Part shown: in pieces, positions 1-9,931 of the stretch
Position numbering within the stretch: the stretch's first letter is position 1
How the letters are laid out: the number at the start of each line of letters is the position of its first letter
Origin: Hufsiella ginkgonis
GTDB lineage: Bacteria > Bacteroidota > Bacteroidia > Sphingobacteriales > Sphingobacteriaceae
Direction of reading: 5' to 3'
Assembly (NCBI RefSeq): GCF_009834915.1
Contig: NZ_WVHS01000001.1
Coordinates: 248,001 to 312,000 of the forward strand
Length of the DNA stretch: 64,000 bases
Program-made: the position numbers and the translations under genes
Notes under the pieces: model-generated
Seen by the model: the letters and a program-made list of their open reading frames with translations, nothing else
Databases searched by the model: none
Told to the model about the DNA's origin: nothing

Positions 1-514
1 GTGCTGACCCGGGTGACGCTGCCTGCCCGGCGGGAGGCACAGGTTCCAAAGGCTTCGTAGCTCCCGCTTTAAACCGTGGCGTGAAGCCTGGTTTGGGAGC
101 CGGGGCCACAATAGGTTCCAAAGAAACTTCTGTAACCTCCTCCTGGATAATTGGCGGTTCCGTTACCGGCGTCTCTCCTGCTTGCAAGATTGATTCCTCT
201 GCCTTGGCGCTACCTGCTCCCACCCTAAACCGGGGCTTGAAAGCGGGCTTTTGCTCAATGGTAGGTGATTCCAGCGGCATTGCCTGTGTGGCAATAGGGT
301 CGGTAATAATTACCGTCGCTTTTGACGGTTTCAGCTCTTCTTTTGTGTGGTATGCCCTGCGGAGTTTGTTAAACCAGAATTTCTTGGTATGGTCGAAGCT
401 CTTCTCCCCCATCTGTTCATATTCCGATCTGAATTCTAAAAAAAGGGCAGGTTCCGCCTCCTGCAACAGGTCAGGGTCTATCTTCTTCTTTACAAAAAAC
501 TCCCGGAAATCCAT
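1..514 (-). CDS. Hypothetical protein with repeated KPxFxPRF motifs, 3' end outside window
   Basis: The first 171 codons are visible and the frame is still open at the window edge, so the C-terminus is missing. The start codon is at 514-512 and the protein begins MDFREFFVKK. The N-terminal 65 residues look like a small charged helical domain. After that comes a Pro/Glu/Ala-rich linker in which a short motif recurs, KPAFKPRFRVGAG and then KPGFTPRFKAGA, suggesting a tandem peptide repeat. There is no signal peptide. The gene ends 10 bases from the yebC-like stop and shares its strand, so the two may be co-transcribed. I do not recognise a function. Confidence 0.6.
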   Translation of the reverse strand, partial: MDFREFFVKKKIDPDLLQEAEPALFLEFRSEYEQMGEKSFDHTKKFWFNKLRRAYHTKEELKPSKATVIITDPIATQAMPLESPTIEQKPAFKPRFRVGAGSAKAEESILQAGETPVTEPPIIQEEVTEVSLEPIVAPAPKPGFTPRFKAGATKPLEPVPPAGQAASPGSA

Positions 515-524
515 GTGCGGCGTG

Positions 525-1250
525 CTACTCTGCGATATTGTAATAGACGGCCTGCACGTCGTCGTCCTCCTCCAATTTGTCGATCAGCTTAAGCACATCG
601 GCAGCTTGCTCCTCTGTTACCGCTACGGTAGATAAGGCGATCCGTTCGAGCTTGGCGCTCTTCACTTCAATCCCTTTGTCGTCGAGCGCCCGTTGCATCT
701 TCCCAAAATCCTCAAAGGAGGTATGGATCACGCCCACGTCGTTTCCTTCCTCATCCGCCTCTACGAACAGGTCCTCGAGACCGGCGTCTATCAGCTCAAG
801 CTCAAGCTCCTCCAGGTCGAGATCGCCCGGGATAAACCTGAACACAGATTTACGTACGAACACGAAGTCGAGAGACCCCGTTTTGCCCAACGTACCGTTT
901 GTTTTATTAAAATAGCTGCGCACGTTGGCCACAGTGCGATTGGTATTGTCGGTAGCCGTTTCTATCAGCACTGCTACGCCATGCGGGGCATAGCCTTCGT
1001 ATACAAACTCTTCGTAATTGCTCTCATCCTTGCTCGAAGCGCGTTTAATGGCGGCCTCCACCCGGTCTTTGGGCATATTTACCGCCTTCGCGTTCTGCAC
1101 GGCCGTGCGCAACCTGGAGTTGGTATCGATGCTGGCGCCGCCTGCTTTTACCGCCATCGCTATTTCTTTACCCAGGCGGGTAAACTGAACGGCCATTTTC
1201 GCCCAGCGTTTAAACTTTCTTTCTTTGCGGAATTCGAATGCTCTTCCCAT
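525..1250 (-). CDS. yebC: YebC/PmpR (TACO1) family protein
   Basis: The protein has 241 residues, the usual length for the YebC/TACO1 family. It opens with the family signature MGRAFEFRK, followed by a lysine-rich helical domain (residues 1-80, including KAGGASIDTN and MPKDRVEAAIKRA). The middle contains YEGYAPHGVAVLIE and the TDNTNRT motif, and the C-terminal domain is acidic and ends in LEEDDDVQAVYYNI. Known members were first described as DNA-binding regulators. More recent work on the family links them to ribosome function at polyproline stalls, so the exact role here is open. It is a single cytoplasmic gene upstream of the partial hypothetical gene on the same strand. Confidence 0.93.
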   Translation of the reverse strand: MGRAFEFRKERKFKRWAKMAVQFTRLGKEIAMAVKAGGASIDTNSRLRTAVQNAKAVNMPKDRVEAAIKRASSKDESNYEEFVYEGYAPHGVAVLIETATDNTNRTVANVRSYFNKTNGTLGKTGSLDFVFVRKSVFRFIPGDLDLEELELELIDAGLEDLFVEADEEGNDVGVIHTSFEDFGKMQRALDDKGIEVKSAKLERIALSTVAVTEEQAADVLKLIDKLEEDDDVQAVYYNIAE

Positions 1251-1313
1251 TTTTTTATTAGTTGTCAGTTATCAGCTTCAGTGGTGAGCTTTAAGCTATA
1301 AGGTCCAAAGTTA

Positions 1314-2261
1314 TCATTTCTTCAAGTTCAGCAACATGTCTGTCGTCATTTTTGCGAGGTCGAACTCCGGTTTCCAGTTCCAGTCATGCCGGGCATATGC
1401 ATCATCAATGGAGCCTGGCCAGCTGTTAGCGATCGCCTGCCTGGGATCCTCCTGTTCGGTATAGGTTAACCGGAAAGCAGGGATATGTTTCCTGATCTCG
1501 GCAGCGAGGTCCTCCGGCGTAAAGCTGGTACCAGCAAAATTGTAGCCCGACCTTATGGTTATCTTTTCTGCCGGTGATTCCATCAGCTCGATGGTACCAC
1601 GTATCGCATCGTCCATATACATCATCGGCAGCCCGGTTTGTGCATTAAGGAACGACTGGTAGCTGCCTTTCTTCAACGCATCGTGAAAAATGTGGATGGC
1701 ATAATCTGTCGTGCCGCCGCCCGGAGCCGCTTTCCAGCTGATAAGGCCGGGGTAACGCAAACCCCGGATATCGAGCCCATGTTTCTGAAAATAATATTCG
1801 CACCAGCGCTCGCCGGCGAGTTTGCTGATACCGTAAACCGTGTTCGGGTCCATGGTACAGTATTGAGGGGTATCCGCTTTGGGTGAGTTCGGTCCAAACA
1901 CCGCGATGGAACTCGGCCAGTATACTTTTTTAGCCTGGTATTCGAGGCACAGGTCGAGTACGTTAAGCAACCCATTCATGTTCAGGTCCCACGCAAGCTT
2001 CGGATTCTGCTCGCCTGTTGCGGAAAGAATGGCAGCCAGCAAATAAACCTGAGCAGGTTTATATTTCTGAAAGGTGCTCTTTAGATTTTCTTTATCAAGC
2101 ACGTTCACAAATTCGAACGGGCCCGCATTTTTGATGTCATAGTCGGGTCTGCGGATGTCACAAGCTACTACGTGACCGCTGCCATATATTCTCCGTAATT
2201 CGGTTACCAGCTCAGTTCCTATCTGGCCGTTGGCGCCTATCACTAAGATCTTTTCCTGCAT
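1314..2261 (-). CDS. tdh: SDR-type L-threonine 3-dehydrogenase
   Basis: This 315-residue extended short-chain dehydrogenase has the NAD-binding GANGQIG motif at residues 9-15 and the catalytic pair Y143/K147 in VYGISK. The segment RYPGLISWKAAPGGGTTDYA, followed by LPMMYMDDA, is characteristic of the epimerase-like threonine dehydrogenases known from Flavobacterium and animals. General UDP-sugar epimerases do not share it. The reaction is oxidation of L-threonine to 2-amino-3-ketobutyrate, which is then cleaved to glycine and acetyl-CoA. The gene lies near asd (threonine synthesis side) and gcvP (glycine cleavage), which agrees with a role in threonine-glycine metabolism. A less specific epimerase role cannot be excluded from sequence alone. 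Confidence 0.82.
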   Translation of the reverse strand: MQEKILVIGANGQIGTELVTELRRIYGSGHVVACDIRRPDYDIKNAGPFEFVNVLDKENLKSTFQKYKPAQVYLLAAILSATGEQNPKLAWDLNMNGLLNVLDLCLEYQAKKVYWPSSIAVFGPNSPKADTPQYCTMDPNTVYGISKLAGERWCEYYFQKHGLDIRGLRYPGLISWKAAPGGGTTDYAIHIFHDALKKGSYQSFLNAQTGLPMMYMDDAIRGTIELMESPAEKITIRSGYNFAGTSFTPEDLAAEIRKHIPAFRLTYTEQEDPRQAIANSWPGSIDDAYARHDWNWKPEFDLAKMTTDMLLNLKK

Positions 2262-2290
2262 ATTTCCTGGTTAGGGTGCAAAAGTAAGAA

Positions 2291-4021
2291 TTATCTGCGC
2301 AACTTCGCCGCCAGCACACATGGCTTACGGTATCTCCTGGCGGCCCCGTCCAGGTCAAATACCTCTATCGAGACCACGTATATCCCGAACGCTTGCTTCT
2401 GCTGAAGGGCGTTTAATCCATCCCAAACGATCACGCCTTCCGCGGGCAATGTTTCGTTCGTTACCAGCCGGCGAACAAGCACTCCCCGATCTGAATAAAT
2501 AGAAACGTTCGCCACCCATCCGGGGGCATTAAAGCGGAAATTGATCGTCAGCAAGTCTTCGAATCCATCGTTATCGGGCGAGAACGTAGTCGAAGAAAGG
2601 TATATGTCGTCTGCCGACCGGTTTTCCACGCTTTGCTGAGAATTTTCATAACCCGGTGTCCCGCCTCCCGACCAGGTTGCCGCCGACCTGAAGTTTCCCG
2701 CCTCAGCTGCGGGCCGCTTAAAACTGCTCCGTTCCAGGGAAATGCCTTCCGGGTTCTTTATTAGCGGGAAGTGCATTTTTTCGGAGTAACTAAACTGGTC
2801 GATCCGCGTGGTTCCCCGCACGAGTACTGCGGTACCCGCCTGGTCGTTAAATGAAGGCAGGCCGGCAACTTTCAGCAGGTTTGCAGGAAATTTCACGTTA
2901 TACTCCGCTTTTATATTAACGGGATCGACAGAAAATACGCGGTAACCACCCGGCTGAACAAATACCGATGTGTCACTCAGCTTTTTAAGGCTCGCCAGGC
3001 TATCCTTTTCGTCGGCGGAAGCCACATATAGCTCTGCGATATCGAGCACCAGGGCAGAAGCGTTATATATTTCCAGGTAGTCCGCTCCGCCCGGGCGGGG
3101 ATTGAACAGGATCTCGCTGATCAGGAGGTCCCCCTTCGCGATAGCCCCCGGCGCCACAAACACCGTGCTGCCAAGTAATGGCGGCAGCGTGGCACCGGCG
3201 CAATCGCGAATACCCGACACGGAAACCGTGTAAGTATGACCCCGTGCAATAACTGCGGAGAACTTAATATCTACCCGGGTAAACTCCGGGGCCACAGGGA
3301 CCGCCGAAACAGGAACGCCTAACCCGTTATTAAACCGGTAGTTGCCGGCATTGGCCGCCGCTGCGCTGTCCACCGCCCGGCTAAACCGGAGCCGAACGGT
3401 CACGCTATCGGTCAGTCGCGCCTCAAGCAGCGAGAGTTGCCCGGCGCCGAACCCAACTTTATATACCGCATTTAACGTCCCCGGGCTCCCTCCGCGGCCA
3501 TCTGAAGACACCGCCCAGTTCTGCGATCCGCTGCAGGCAGATAACGGGTCGATCATTTCGAGCGTCCATCCGCCCTGCTTCTTTACTGCGTCGCGGTACC
3601 AGGAATCATTAAAGTACTCCTGGCTAATAACGGTACCGCGGTCGTCGGTCAGCGTGAGCAGCTCTCCTGCGTTGTTTAAAGAAGGCCAGGGAGACAAGCC
3701 GATCACCTTGCCGTAAGCGCTGAATAAACCGGCGTCCGCTTTTGCGCAAAGGATAATAAACGCCCCCGCTTTGATCGAGTCGCCGGCAAATGTTGCCTTA
3801 GTGGCGCCATCCGTGAATTGCCATCCTTTTAGCGGAATGTCGGCACCCGACACGTTCCAGATCTCCACGAACTCCGCGCTGGGAAGACCCACCACCGGCG
3901 ACGGATCTGCGAAGATCTCGTTGATGACCACGTCGTTCCTTTTCGCCGGGTAACGGTGGCTTGCTGCTGAAACCGCAGTTTTAACAGAAAACATGACCAA
4001 AAAGAGCAAACAAATCTTCAT
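2291..4021 (-). CDS. Secreted lamin-tail-domain protein with FlgD-like C-terminus
   Basis: The protein has 576 residues with a signal peptide (about 1-19, MKICLLFLVMFSV then AVSAA). A lamin tail domain follows (about 30-150, VINEIFADPSP and FVEIWNVSG). Next come an SbsA-like Ig domain (about 195-290), a second lamin tail domain (about 295-420, LLISEILFNPRPGGADYLEIYN) and a FlgD-like Ig domain at the C-terminus (about 480-570, STTFSPDNDGFEDLL). Such mosaics are common exported or surface proteins in Bacteroidota. The C-terminal FlgD-like fold resembles the region just before type IX secretion signals, but the C-terminus here is short and I see no clear CTD. It is probably an extracellular binding or structural protein with no enzymatic motif. 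It is divergent from asd. Confidence 0.8.
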   Translation of the reverse strand: MKICLLFLVMFSVKTAVSAASHRYPAKRNDVVINEIFADPSPVVGLPSAEFVEIWNVSGADIPLKGWQFTDGATKATFAGDSIKAGAFIILCAKADAGLFSAYGKVIGLSPWPSLNNAGELLTLTDDRGTVISQEYFNDSWYRDAVKKQGGWTLEMIDPLSACSGSQNWAVSSDGRGGSPGTLNAVYKVGFGAGQLSLLEARLTDSVTVRLRFSRAVDSAAAANAGNYRFNNGLGVPVSAVPVAPEFTRVDIKFSAVIARGHTYTVSVSGIRDCAGATLPPLLGSTVFVAPGAIAKGDLLISEILFNPRPGGADYLEIYNASALVLDIAELYVASADEKDSLASLKKLSDTSVFVQPGGYRVFSVDPVNIKAEYNVKFPANLLKVAGLPSFNDQAGTAVLVRGTTRIDQFSYSEKMHFPLIKNPEGISLERSSFKRPAAEAGNFRSAATWSGGGTPGYENSQQSVENRSADDIYLSSTTFSPDNDGFEDLLTINFRFNAPGWVANVSIYSDRGVLVRRLVTNETLPAEGVIVWDGLNALQQKQAFGIYVVSIEVFDLDGAARRYRKPCVLAAKLRR

Positions 4022-4112
4022 ATTTGCATTCTGATTAACTGTTCACAACTTTATTAACTAAAAATCAAATATAATAATCATAAGTTAAATTCACAAATTA
4101 ATTAATCATCAA

Positions 4113-5126
4113 ATGAAAGTCGCAGTTGTAGGCGCAACGGGCCTGGTAGGCTCGGTAATGTTAAAAGTTTTAGCAGAGCGCAATTTTCCCGTAACAGAAT
4201 TAATTCCGGTAGCTTCTGAGAAGAGCAAGGGTAAGGAAATTGATTTCATGGGGAAGAAGTACAAGGTGGTGACTGTTGATGAAGCCATAGCCCTTAAGCC
4301 CGACGTAGCTTTATTCTCTGCAGGGGGAAGCACTTCTCTTGAGCAGGCGCCGAAATTCGCGGCGGCCGGCACTACCGTGATCGACAATTCCTCGGCCTGG
4401 CGCATGGACCCTGCCAAGAAGCTGGTGGTTCCCGAGGTAAATGCCGGTGTATTAACGGCCGATGACAAGATCATCGCCAACCCAAATTGTTCGACCATAC
4501 AGATGGTAGTGGTGTTAAAACCGCTTCACGAGAAATATAAGATCAAACGGGTGGTGGTTTCCACCTACCAGTCGGTAACCGGTACCGGTGTGAAAGCGGT
4601 AGAGCAGCTTATGAACGAGCGCAGCGGCATAGAAGGCCCGATGGCGTATGCCTACCCGATCGACCTGAACGTGATCCCGCAGATCGATGTGTTCACGGCG
4701 AACGGTTACACCAAAGAGGAGATGAAAATGATCCTCGAAACCAGGAAGATCATGGGCGACGATGCGATCCGTGTGACGGCGACCACCGTGCGGATCCCGG
4801 TTATGGGCGGCCATTCAGAATCCGTAAACATCGAGTTTGAAAACGACTTCGACCTCGCCGATGTACGCAGCCTGCTCGAGAAACAGGATGGCGTGATCGT
4901 AACCGATGATCCGGCTAACGCGAAATACCCGATGCCAAAGGATGCGCACGAGAAAGACGAAGTATTTGTAGGCCGGATCCGCCGGGATGAGTCGCAGGAC
5001 AATACCCTCAACCTTTGGATCGTGGCCGATAATCTCCGTAAAGGAGCTGCCACCAATGCCGTTCAGATCGCCGAATACCTGGTAAAAAACGGTATCCTGA
5101 AGGCAGACCTGGTTGGCAGTTACTAA
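4113..5126 (+). CDS. asd: Aspartate-semialdehyde dehydrogenase
   Basis: This 337-residue enzyme has an N-terminal NADP-binding GATGLVG motif (residues 7-13) and the active-site cysteine C126 in NPNCSTIQ. The catalytic histidine region is RIPVMGGHSE. It reduces aspartyl phosphate to aspartate semialdehyde in the lysine, threonine and methionine branch of aspartate metabolism. Length and motif order match the bacterial family with no anomalies. The ATG at 4113 starts directly at the conserved MKVAVVGATG sequence. The gene stands alone between the divergent lamin-tail gene and gcvP, with a terminator-like hairpin downstream. Confidence 0.96.
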   Translation: MKVAVVGATGLVGSVMLKVLAERNFPVTELIPVASEKSKGKEIDFMGKKYKVVTVDEAIALKPDVALFSAGGSTSLEQAPKFAAAGTTVIDNSSAWRMDPAKKLVVPEVNAGVLTADDKIIANPNCSTIQMVVVLKPLHEKYKIKRVVVSTYQSVTGTGVKAVEQLMNERSGIEGPMAYAYPIDLNVIPQIDVFTANGYTKEEMKMILETRKIMGDDAIRVTATTVRIPVMGGHSESVNIEFENDFDLADVRSLLEKQDGVIVTDDPANAKYPMPKDAHEKDEVFVGRIRRDESQDNTLNLWIVADNLRKGAATNAVQIAEYLVKNGILKADLVGSY

Positions 5127-5268
5127 CCGGTTGGACGTAATACGCTTGAAGTTTAACTCCGTCTAGCCATAAGCTGATCACCAGGATCATGATCATGCAA
5201 GTACGATCTGCGTAAACGTCCGGCGTTTCAACGCCTAACCAGGATCCTGTTCACAAGTTCCTTCCCGT

Positions 5269-5324
5269 AACACCGTTTGTAAGATTACTCAACGTAATCT
5301 TTACAATCGGTGTTATCCTTTTTT
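5269..5324 (+). terminator. Hairpin and T-run after asd
   Basis: AACACCGTTTGTAAGATTAC (5269-5288) is nearly complementary to the arm ending at 5314, separated by a TCAAC loop. After a four-base gap (ATCC) there is a run of six T residues (5319-5324). This is a plausible intrinsic terminator for asd. It lies only two bases from the gcvP promoter element, so the downstream arm may overlap the upstream promoter region of gcvP. Confidence 0.6.
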
Positions 5325-5325
5325 G

Positions 5326-5333
5326 TACCTTTG
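5326..5333 (+). promoter_or_regulatory. Bacteroidota -7 element (TACCTTTG) of gcvP
   Basis: TACCTTTG matches the TAnnTTTG consensus exactly and lies 26 bases before the gcvP ATG, giving a short leader. No clean TTTG box sits at the ideal upstream spacing. TTTA at 5300-5303 is the nearest candidate and falls inside the asd hairpin. Confidence 0.55.
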
Positions 5334-5359
5334 CATTTTAATTTTCCCCACTCGATTTA

Positions 5360-8248
5360 ATGAAGTTAGATATCAATTTCCGCGAAAAATTTGAGGATCG
5401 GCACATTGCACCGGATGCTGCCGGAACAGCAGAAATGCTCCAAATCGTTGGCGCAAGCTCGCTTGAAGAACTGATCTCGCAAACCGTCCCCGACCGCATC
5501 CGGCTAAAAAACCCGATGAATTTACCGGCCGCGAAAAGCGAAGCCGGTTACCTGGAAACCCTTAAGCAAACAGCATCAAAGAATAAGCTATTTAAATCTT
5601 ATATCGGGCAAGGCTACTATGATGTAACTGTACCCGGCGTTATCCAGCGAAACATCCTGGAGAATCCGGGCTGGTACACCCAATACACCCCTTACCAGGC
5701 CGAAATTGCACAGGGCCGGTTGCAGGCACTGCTCAATTACCAGACCATGGTGATCGATCTCACCGGCATGGAGATCGCCAATGCGTCTTTATTAGATGAA
5801 GGCACCGCGGCCGCGGAGGCGATGTTTATGCAATACAGTCTCCGTAAAAACCAGAAAGCGAACATATTCTTCGTTTCGGAGGAGCTGTTCCCGCAAACGA
5901 TCGATATCCTGCGCACCCGGTCTGCTCCTTACGGGATCGAGCTGCTGATCGGCAGCCACCAATCGGCTGAGCTGGGTACGGATATGTTCGGCGCTATCGT
6001 ACAGTATCCTTCCGGGAAGGGCGAAGTGTATGATTATACGGAATTTGCTGCTGCCGCACACGAAAAGGGCATTAAACTTACCGTGGTAGCCGACCTTATG
6101 AGCCTTGCCCTCCTTACACCTCCCGGGGAATGGGGAGCCGACATCGTGGTGGGAAGCAGCCAGCGCTTTGGCGTTCCGATGGGCTTTGGCGGCCCGCACG
6201 CGGCATTTTTCGCCACGAAAGAAGAATATAAACGCGCTATGCCCGGCCGCATTATCGGTGTAACCATCGATTCGGCAGGCAATTACGCCTTAAGAATGGC
6301 GCTGCAAACGCGTGAACAGCACATTCGCCGCGATAAAGCAACCTCTAATATCTGTACCGCACAGGCGCTGCTTGCCATTATGGCCAGCATGTATGCGGTA
6401 TACCACGGTCCGGAAGGTATCAAGGCCATCGCAAGCCGTATACATGGCCTGGCTACTTTTCTTGGAAACGCACTTAACAGCCTCGGCTACAAACAGCTGA
6501 ATACCGCTTTGTTCGACACCCTCCGTTTCGAGCTTGGCGAGCTTACCGGGCCGATCCATTCGGAAGCCCTAAACAATGACGTGAATTTCCACTATTCGGG
6601 TTCATCGGTAACCATCTCGATAGATGAGACTTCGTCTGAAGCGGACATGATCACCATCATCCGTTTATTTGCCAAAGTAAAGGGCAAAACATTAAATTAC
6701 CTTGATCTCGACGGCATTAAGGCGTCGCTTTCCACTTCCATCCCGGAAGCGCTGCACCGTACCACGCCTTATTTAACGCACCCGCTTTTTAATTCGCACC
6801 ATTCGGAGCATGAGATGCTTCGCTATATCAAATCGCTCGAGGCGAAAGACCTTTCGCTTTGCCACTCGATGATTGCGCTGGGCTCCTGCACCATGAAGCT
6901 GAACGCAACCACCGAAATGATCCCCGTTACCTGGCCCGAGTTCGGCAATATGCACCCGTTTGCACCGGCCGACCAGACAGGCGGTTATATGCAGGTGTTC
7001 GATGAACTGAACAAGTGGCTTTGTGAGATCACCGGTTTTGCCGCCATGAGCCTGCAGCCAAATGCAGGTGCGCAGGGCGAATACGCAGGGCTGATGGTGA
7101 TCCGCGCGTTCCACCAAGATCGCGGCGAAGGGCACCGGAACGTAGCGCTGATCCCTTCATCGGCGCACGGCACGAACCCCGCTTCGGCGGCCATGGCCGG
7201 AATGAAGATCATCGTCGTTAAATGCGATGAGCGCGGAAATATCGATGTAAGCGACCTCAAAACAAAGGCGGAAGAGCACCAGCATGATCTTTCCTGCCTC
7301 ATGGTAACCTATCCGTCGACCCACGGCGTATTCGAGGAATCCATCATTGAGATCTGCGAGACGATCCACCAGTACGGCGGCCAGGTATACATGGACGGCG
7401 CGAACATGAATGCACAGGTTGGATTAACCAGCCCGGCCGCTATCGGGGCCGACGTTTGTCACCTTAACCTCCATAAAACGTTCTGCATCCCGCATGGCGG
7501 AGGTGGCCCGGGAATGGGGCCCATCGGTGTAGCCAGGCACCTGGCGCCTTACCTGCCTGGACATATCGTGGTGCCTATAGGCGGCGAAAAATCCATCCCG
7601 GCGGTTTCCGCGGCACCATGGGGCTCGGCCTCTATCCTGCTTATATCGCACGCTTATATCGCCATGATGGGCGCGGAAGGGTTAACCCACGCCACGCAAT
7701 ACGCCATCCTGAACGCCAATTACATTAAAACACGCCTCGAGCAGCACTACCCGGTATTGTATGCCGGGACCAACGGCCGCTGCGCGCACGAGATGATCCT
7801 CGATTGCCGCTCGTTCAAGAACTTCGGTATCGAAGTGACCGACATTGCCAAAAGGTTGATGGATTATGGCTTCCACGCGCCCACCGTTTCATTCCCGGTG
7901 GCGGGAACGGTAATGGTGGAGCCCACAGAATCGGAACCAAAGCACGAACTCGATCGTTTCTGCGAAGCGATGATTGCCATCCGCAAGGAGATCTCGGCGG
8001 TTGAAGAAGGACGTTCAGACAAGGTGAACAACCCGCTGAAAAACGCCCCGCATACCTCGGCAGTGGTTACCGCCGATAACTGGGACCGCCCTTATTCGCG
8101 GCAGGAGGCGGCATTCCCGCTTCCATACGTGGCACATTTCAAGTTCTGGCCTTCCGTGGGACGCGTGAACGATACCCACGGCGACCGTACCCTGATCTGC
8201 TCCTGCCAGCCGCTGGAAGCATATGCAGAAGAAGTAGTAAATGCGTAA
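5360..8248 (+). CDS. gcvP: Glycine dehydrogenase (decarboxylating), P-protein
   Basis: This is a full-length single-chain P-protein of 962 residues, with N- and C-terminal halves fused as in most Gram-negative bacteria. The pyridoxal-phosphate lysine is K706 in [17 protein letters not shown]. Other family blocks include YIGQGYYD near residue 80, GSCTMKLNA, and [11 protein letters not shown]. The enzyme decarboxylates glycine and passes the aminomethyl group to the lipoyl H-protein. Other gcv genes are not in the window, as is common in this phylum. It has its own promoter-like element and a possible threonine dehydrogenase nearby. Confidence 0.97.
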   Translation: MKLDINFREKFEDRHIAPDAAGTAEMLQIVGASSLEELISQTVPDRIRLKNPMNLPAAKSEAGYLETLKQTASKNKLFKSYIGQGYYDVTVPGVIQRNILENPGWYTQYTPYQAEIAQGRLQALLNYQTMVIDLTGMEIANASLLDEGTAAAEAMFMQYSLRKNQKANIFFVSEELFPQTIDILRTRSAPYGIELLIGSHQSAELGTDMFGAIVQYPSGKGEVYDYTEFAAAAHEKGIKLTVVADLMSLALLTPPGEWGADIVVGSSQRFGVPMGFGGPHAAFFATKEEYKRAMPGRIIGVTIDSAGNYALRMALQTREQHIRRDKATSNICTAQALLAIMASMYAVYHGPEGIKAIASRIHGLATFLGNALNSLGYKQLNTALFDTLRFELGELTGPIHSEALNNDVNFHYSGSSVTISIDETSSEADMITIIRLFAKVKGKTLNYLDLDGIKASLSTSIPEALHRTTPYLTHPLFNSHHSEHEMLRYIKSLEAKDLSLCHSMIALGSCTMKLNATTEMIPVTWPEFGNMHPFAPADQTGGYMQVFDELNKWLCEITGFAAMSLQPNAGAQGEYAGLMVIRAFHQDRGEGHRNVALIPSSAHGTNPASAAMAGMKIIVVKCDERGNIDVSDLKTKAEEHQHDLSCLMVTYPSTHGVFEESIIEICETIHQYGGQVYMDGANMNAQVGLTSPAAIGADVCHLNLHKTFCIPHGGGGPGMGPIGVARHLAPYLPGHIVVPIGGEKSIPAVSAAPWGSASILLISHAYIAMMGAEGLTHATQYAILNANYIKTRLEQHYPVLYAGTNGRCAHEMILDCRSFKNFGIEVTDIAKRLMDYGFHAPTVSFPVAGTVMVEPTESEPKHELDRFCEAMIAIRKEISAVEEGRSDKVNNPLKNAPHTSAVVTADNWDRPYSRQEAAFPLPYVAHFKFWPSVGRVNDTHGDRTLICSCQPLEAYAEEVVNA

Positions 8249-8362
8249 ACGGCTGGCTGACTGAACATACCAAACAGCGGTTACGGCCGTTGAGTATAAT
8301 GTAATGACCTTCATCGTTTTGTCAAAAAACCATTAGGTGTTATAACGTATAATTTTAAGGAG

Positions 8363-8370
8363 TACTTTTG
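8363..8370 (+). promoter_or_regulatory. Bacteroidota -7 element (TACTTTTG) of the yceI-like gene
   Basis: TACTTTTG fits TAnnTTTG exactly and lies 27 bases before the ATG at 8398. Its last three bases (TTG) would be the alternative start codon at 8368. This argues that 8368 is promoter sequence and that translation begins at 8398. Confidence 0.55.
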
Positions 8371-8397
8371 CACATCGAAAAGAATAAAAAAGAAACT

Positions 8398-8982
8398 ATG
8401 AAAAAGACATTGGCATTTTTAAGCGTACTGGCGGCCCTGAGCCTGTCGGCGTTTGTTGCAAAGAAAGACGAAACCTATACGGTTGACGTAAGCAAATCAT
8501 CTATCGAATGGATCGGCAGGAAAGTAACCGGTCAGCACACCGGCACGGTTAAGATCGCTTCCGGCAACCTGATCTACAACGGCGCTACGCTGAAAGGCGG
8601 AACATTCACCATGGACATGAATTCTGTGGTTACTACCGACGGTTCCGGCGCACGACTGGAAACACACTTGAAATCACCCGATTTCTTTGGAGTAGAAAAA
8701 AATCCGACCTCTACTTTCACCGTTACTAAAGTCGCGCCCGCAGGCGGCGACCAGGTTAACATTACCGGTAATTTAACTATCAAAGGGATCACTAAACCGC
8801 TTACGTTCCCAGCAACCGTTAAAAAACAGGGTAATGCCATTGCAGCGGTTGCCAAAGGCGTGAAAGTGGACCGCACCAAATACGACATCAAGTACAACTC
8901 GAAGAGCATCTTCGCTGCAATTGGCGACAAAGCCATCGACGATGAGTTCGAGCTCGCCATTAACCTTGTGGCTACAAAATAA
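8398..8982 (+). CDS. YceI family periplasmic lipid-binding-like protein
   Basis: Using the ATG at 8398 gives 194 residues with a good signal peptide (MKKTLAFLSVLAALSLSAFVA). The longer start at 8368 would overlap the promoter element. The mature part shows the YceI pattern: YTVDVSKSSIEWIGRKVTG, then GGTFTMDMNSV, LKSPDFFGVEKNPTSTF, and NLTIKGITKPLTFPA. The family forms a lipocalin-like barrel that binds polyisoprenoids or other amphiphiles in the periplasm, and its physiological role is poorly defined. The gene is monocistronic, with a terminator directly after it. Confidence 0.93.
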   Translation: MKKTLAFLSVLAALSLSAFVAKKDETYTVDVSKSSIEWIGRKVTGQHTGTVKIASGNLIYNGATLKGGTFTMDMNSVVTTDGSGARLETHLKSPDFFGVEKNPTSTFTVTKVAPAGGDQVNITGNLTIKGITKPLTFPATVKKQGNAIAAVAKGVKVDRTKYDIKYNSKSIFAAIGDKAIDDEFELAINLVATK

Positions 8983-9010
8983 CTGAATTAGCGTTATGAG
9001 AAAAGAAGAG

Positions 9011-9045
9011 AGGCTGCTCCGTTGGGAGGAGCCTTTTTCGTTTTA
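9011..9045 (+). terminator. Intrinsic terminator after the yceI-like gene
   Basis: AGGCTGCTCC, loop GTTG and GGAGGAGCCT form a 10-bp stem with one mismatch, followed by TTTTTCGTTTT. It lies between two convergent genes. Confidence 0.75.
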
Positions 9046-9056
9046 GCGATATCCCG

Positions 9057-9827
9057 TTACCGGGGAGTGATCCGGAAAGCGCCCCCGTCATAACTAACGG
9101 TGCCGATCGAATCGCGTTTTGAATGATAGAAGAGGCAGGTCCAGTTCTCTGCCGCTGCCCTTTTGCCGTACTCCTCGCGCAGCTCCATGGCTTTGCGTCC
9201 GTCGAAATCGTATTTAGCGATAAATTTACGAAGCAATTGTTCCGGCTCGGGCAGGATATCGCCGCCAAAAAAGATCTTTTCGTTGCCGCTTTTTACCAGG
9301 AACACCTGGTGATATTCGCAGTGACCGCCGGTGAGCTCGTAACTGATCTCCGCTGTAAGCTGCCCGCTGCCTTCAATAAAACGGAGGTTCCCGCTCCGCT
9401 GCACGATGTCGAAGATCTCCGTTTTGTACGAAGATGACCGCCGGCTATAAGCCGTTTCCCATTCGCCGCGCTGGATCACGTACTCCGCATTCGGGAAGCT
9501 TAAGCCCCACTTGCCATCCTGTTCGTGCACCATGCCCCCGGCGTGGTCGAAATGCAGGTGCGACATCAGCACCTGGGTAACATCACCCGGCTCGTATCCC
9601 GCTTTGCGGAGATTGGCGTGAACCACCAGCTCACCATCGGCTTGCTTATAGCCAAGGCCGGTGTCAAATAGGATAAGCTCGGCCGGTGTTTGCACCACGA
9701 AAGGCTGTATGGAAATGAAGAGAGAGGCGGGCCGGTCTTTCGCCTGGTCCACCGCAGGATCGAAGGGGACGAATTTCTTGGACTGATCTACGGAAAAGGA
9801 ACCCTCTGTCAGGGAATGAATATTCAT
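9057..9827 (-). CDS. MBL-fold metallo-hydrolase
   Basis: The protein has 256 residues with the metal-binding HxHxDH motif at H90, H92, D94 and H95 (MSHLHFDHAGG). A further histidine lies in GGHCEYHQ and an aspartate in FFGGDILPEP. The layout, with FDTGLGY before the motif, resembles quorum-quenching lactonases and other small-molecule hydrolases of the metallo-beta-lactamase fold. There is no signal peptide, so it is cytoplasmic. The substrate cannot be told from sequence. It is divergent from recJ and convergent with the yceI-like gene. Confidence 0.85.
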   Translation of the reverse strand: MNIHSLTEGSFSVDQSKKFVPFDPAVDQAKDRPASLFISIQPFVVQTPAELILFDTGLGYKQADGELVVHANLRKAGYEPGDVTQVLMSHLHFDHAGGMVHEQDGKWGLSFPNAEYVIQRGEWETAYSRRSSSYKTEIFDIVQRSGNLRFIEGSGQLTAEISYELTGGHCEYHQVFLVKSGNEKIFFGGDILPEPEQLLRKFIAKYDFDGRKAMELREEYGKRAAAENWTCLFYHSKRDSIGTVSYDGGAFRITPR

Positions 9828-9931
9828 GCGATGAGATTTTCGAGCCGCTTGTCAACTTTCAACGGAACGCGTAATTGCGTATACGCTGTACCATTTTTAA
9901 CTTATATTTACAGATTAAACAATACAAAGAT

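Noticed and set aside
9875-9931. Longer recJ start at TTG 9875
   Set aside because: The extra 19 residues do not fit the family, and the ATG at 9932 begins where the expected N-terminus begins.
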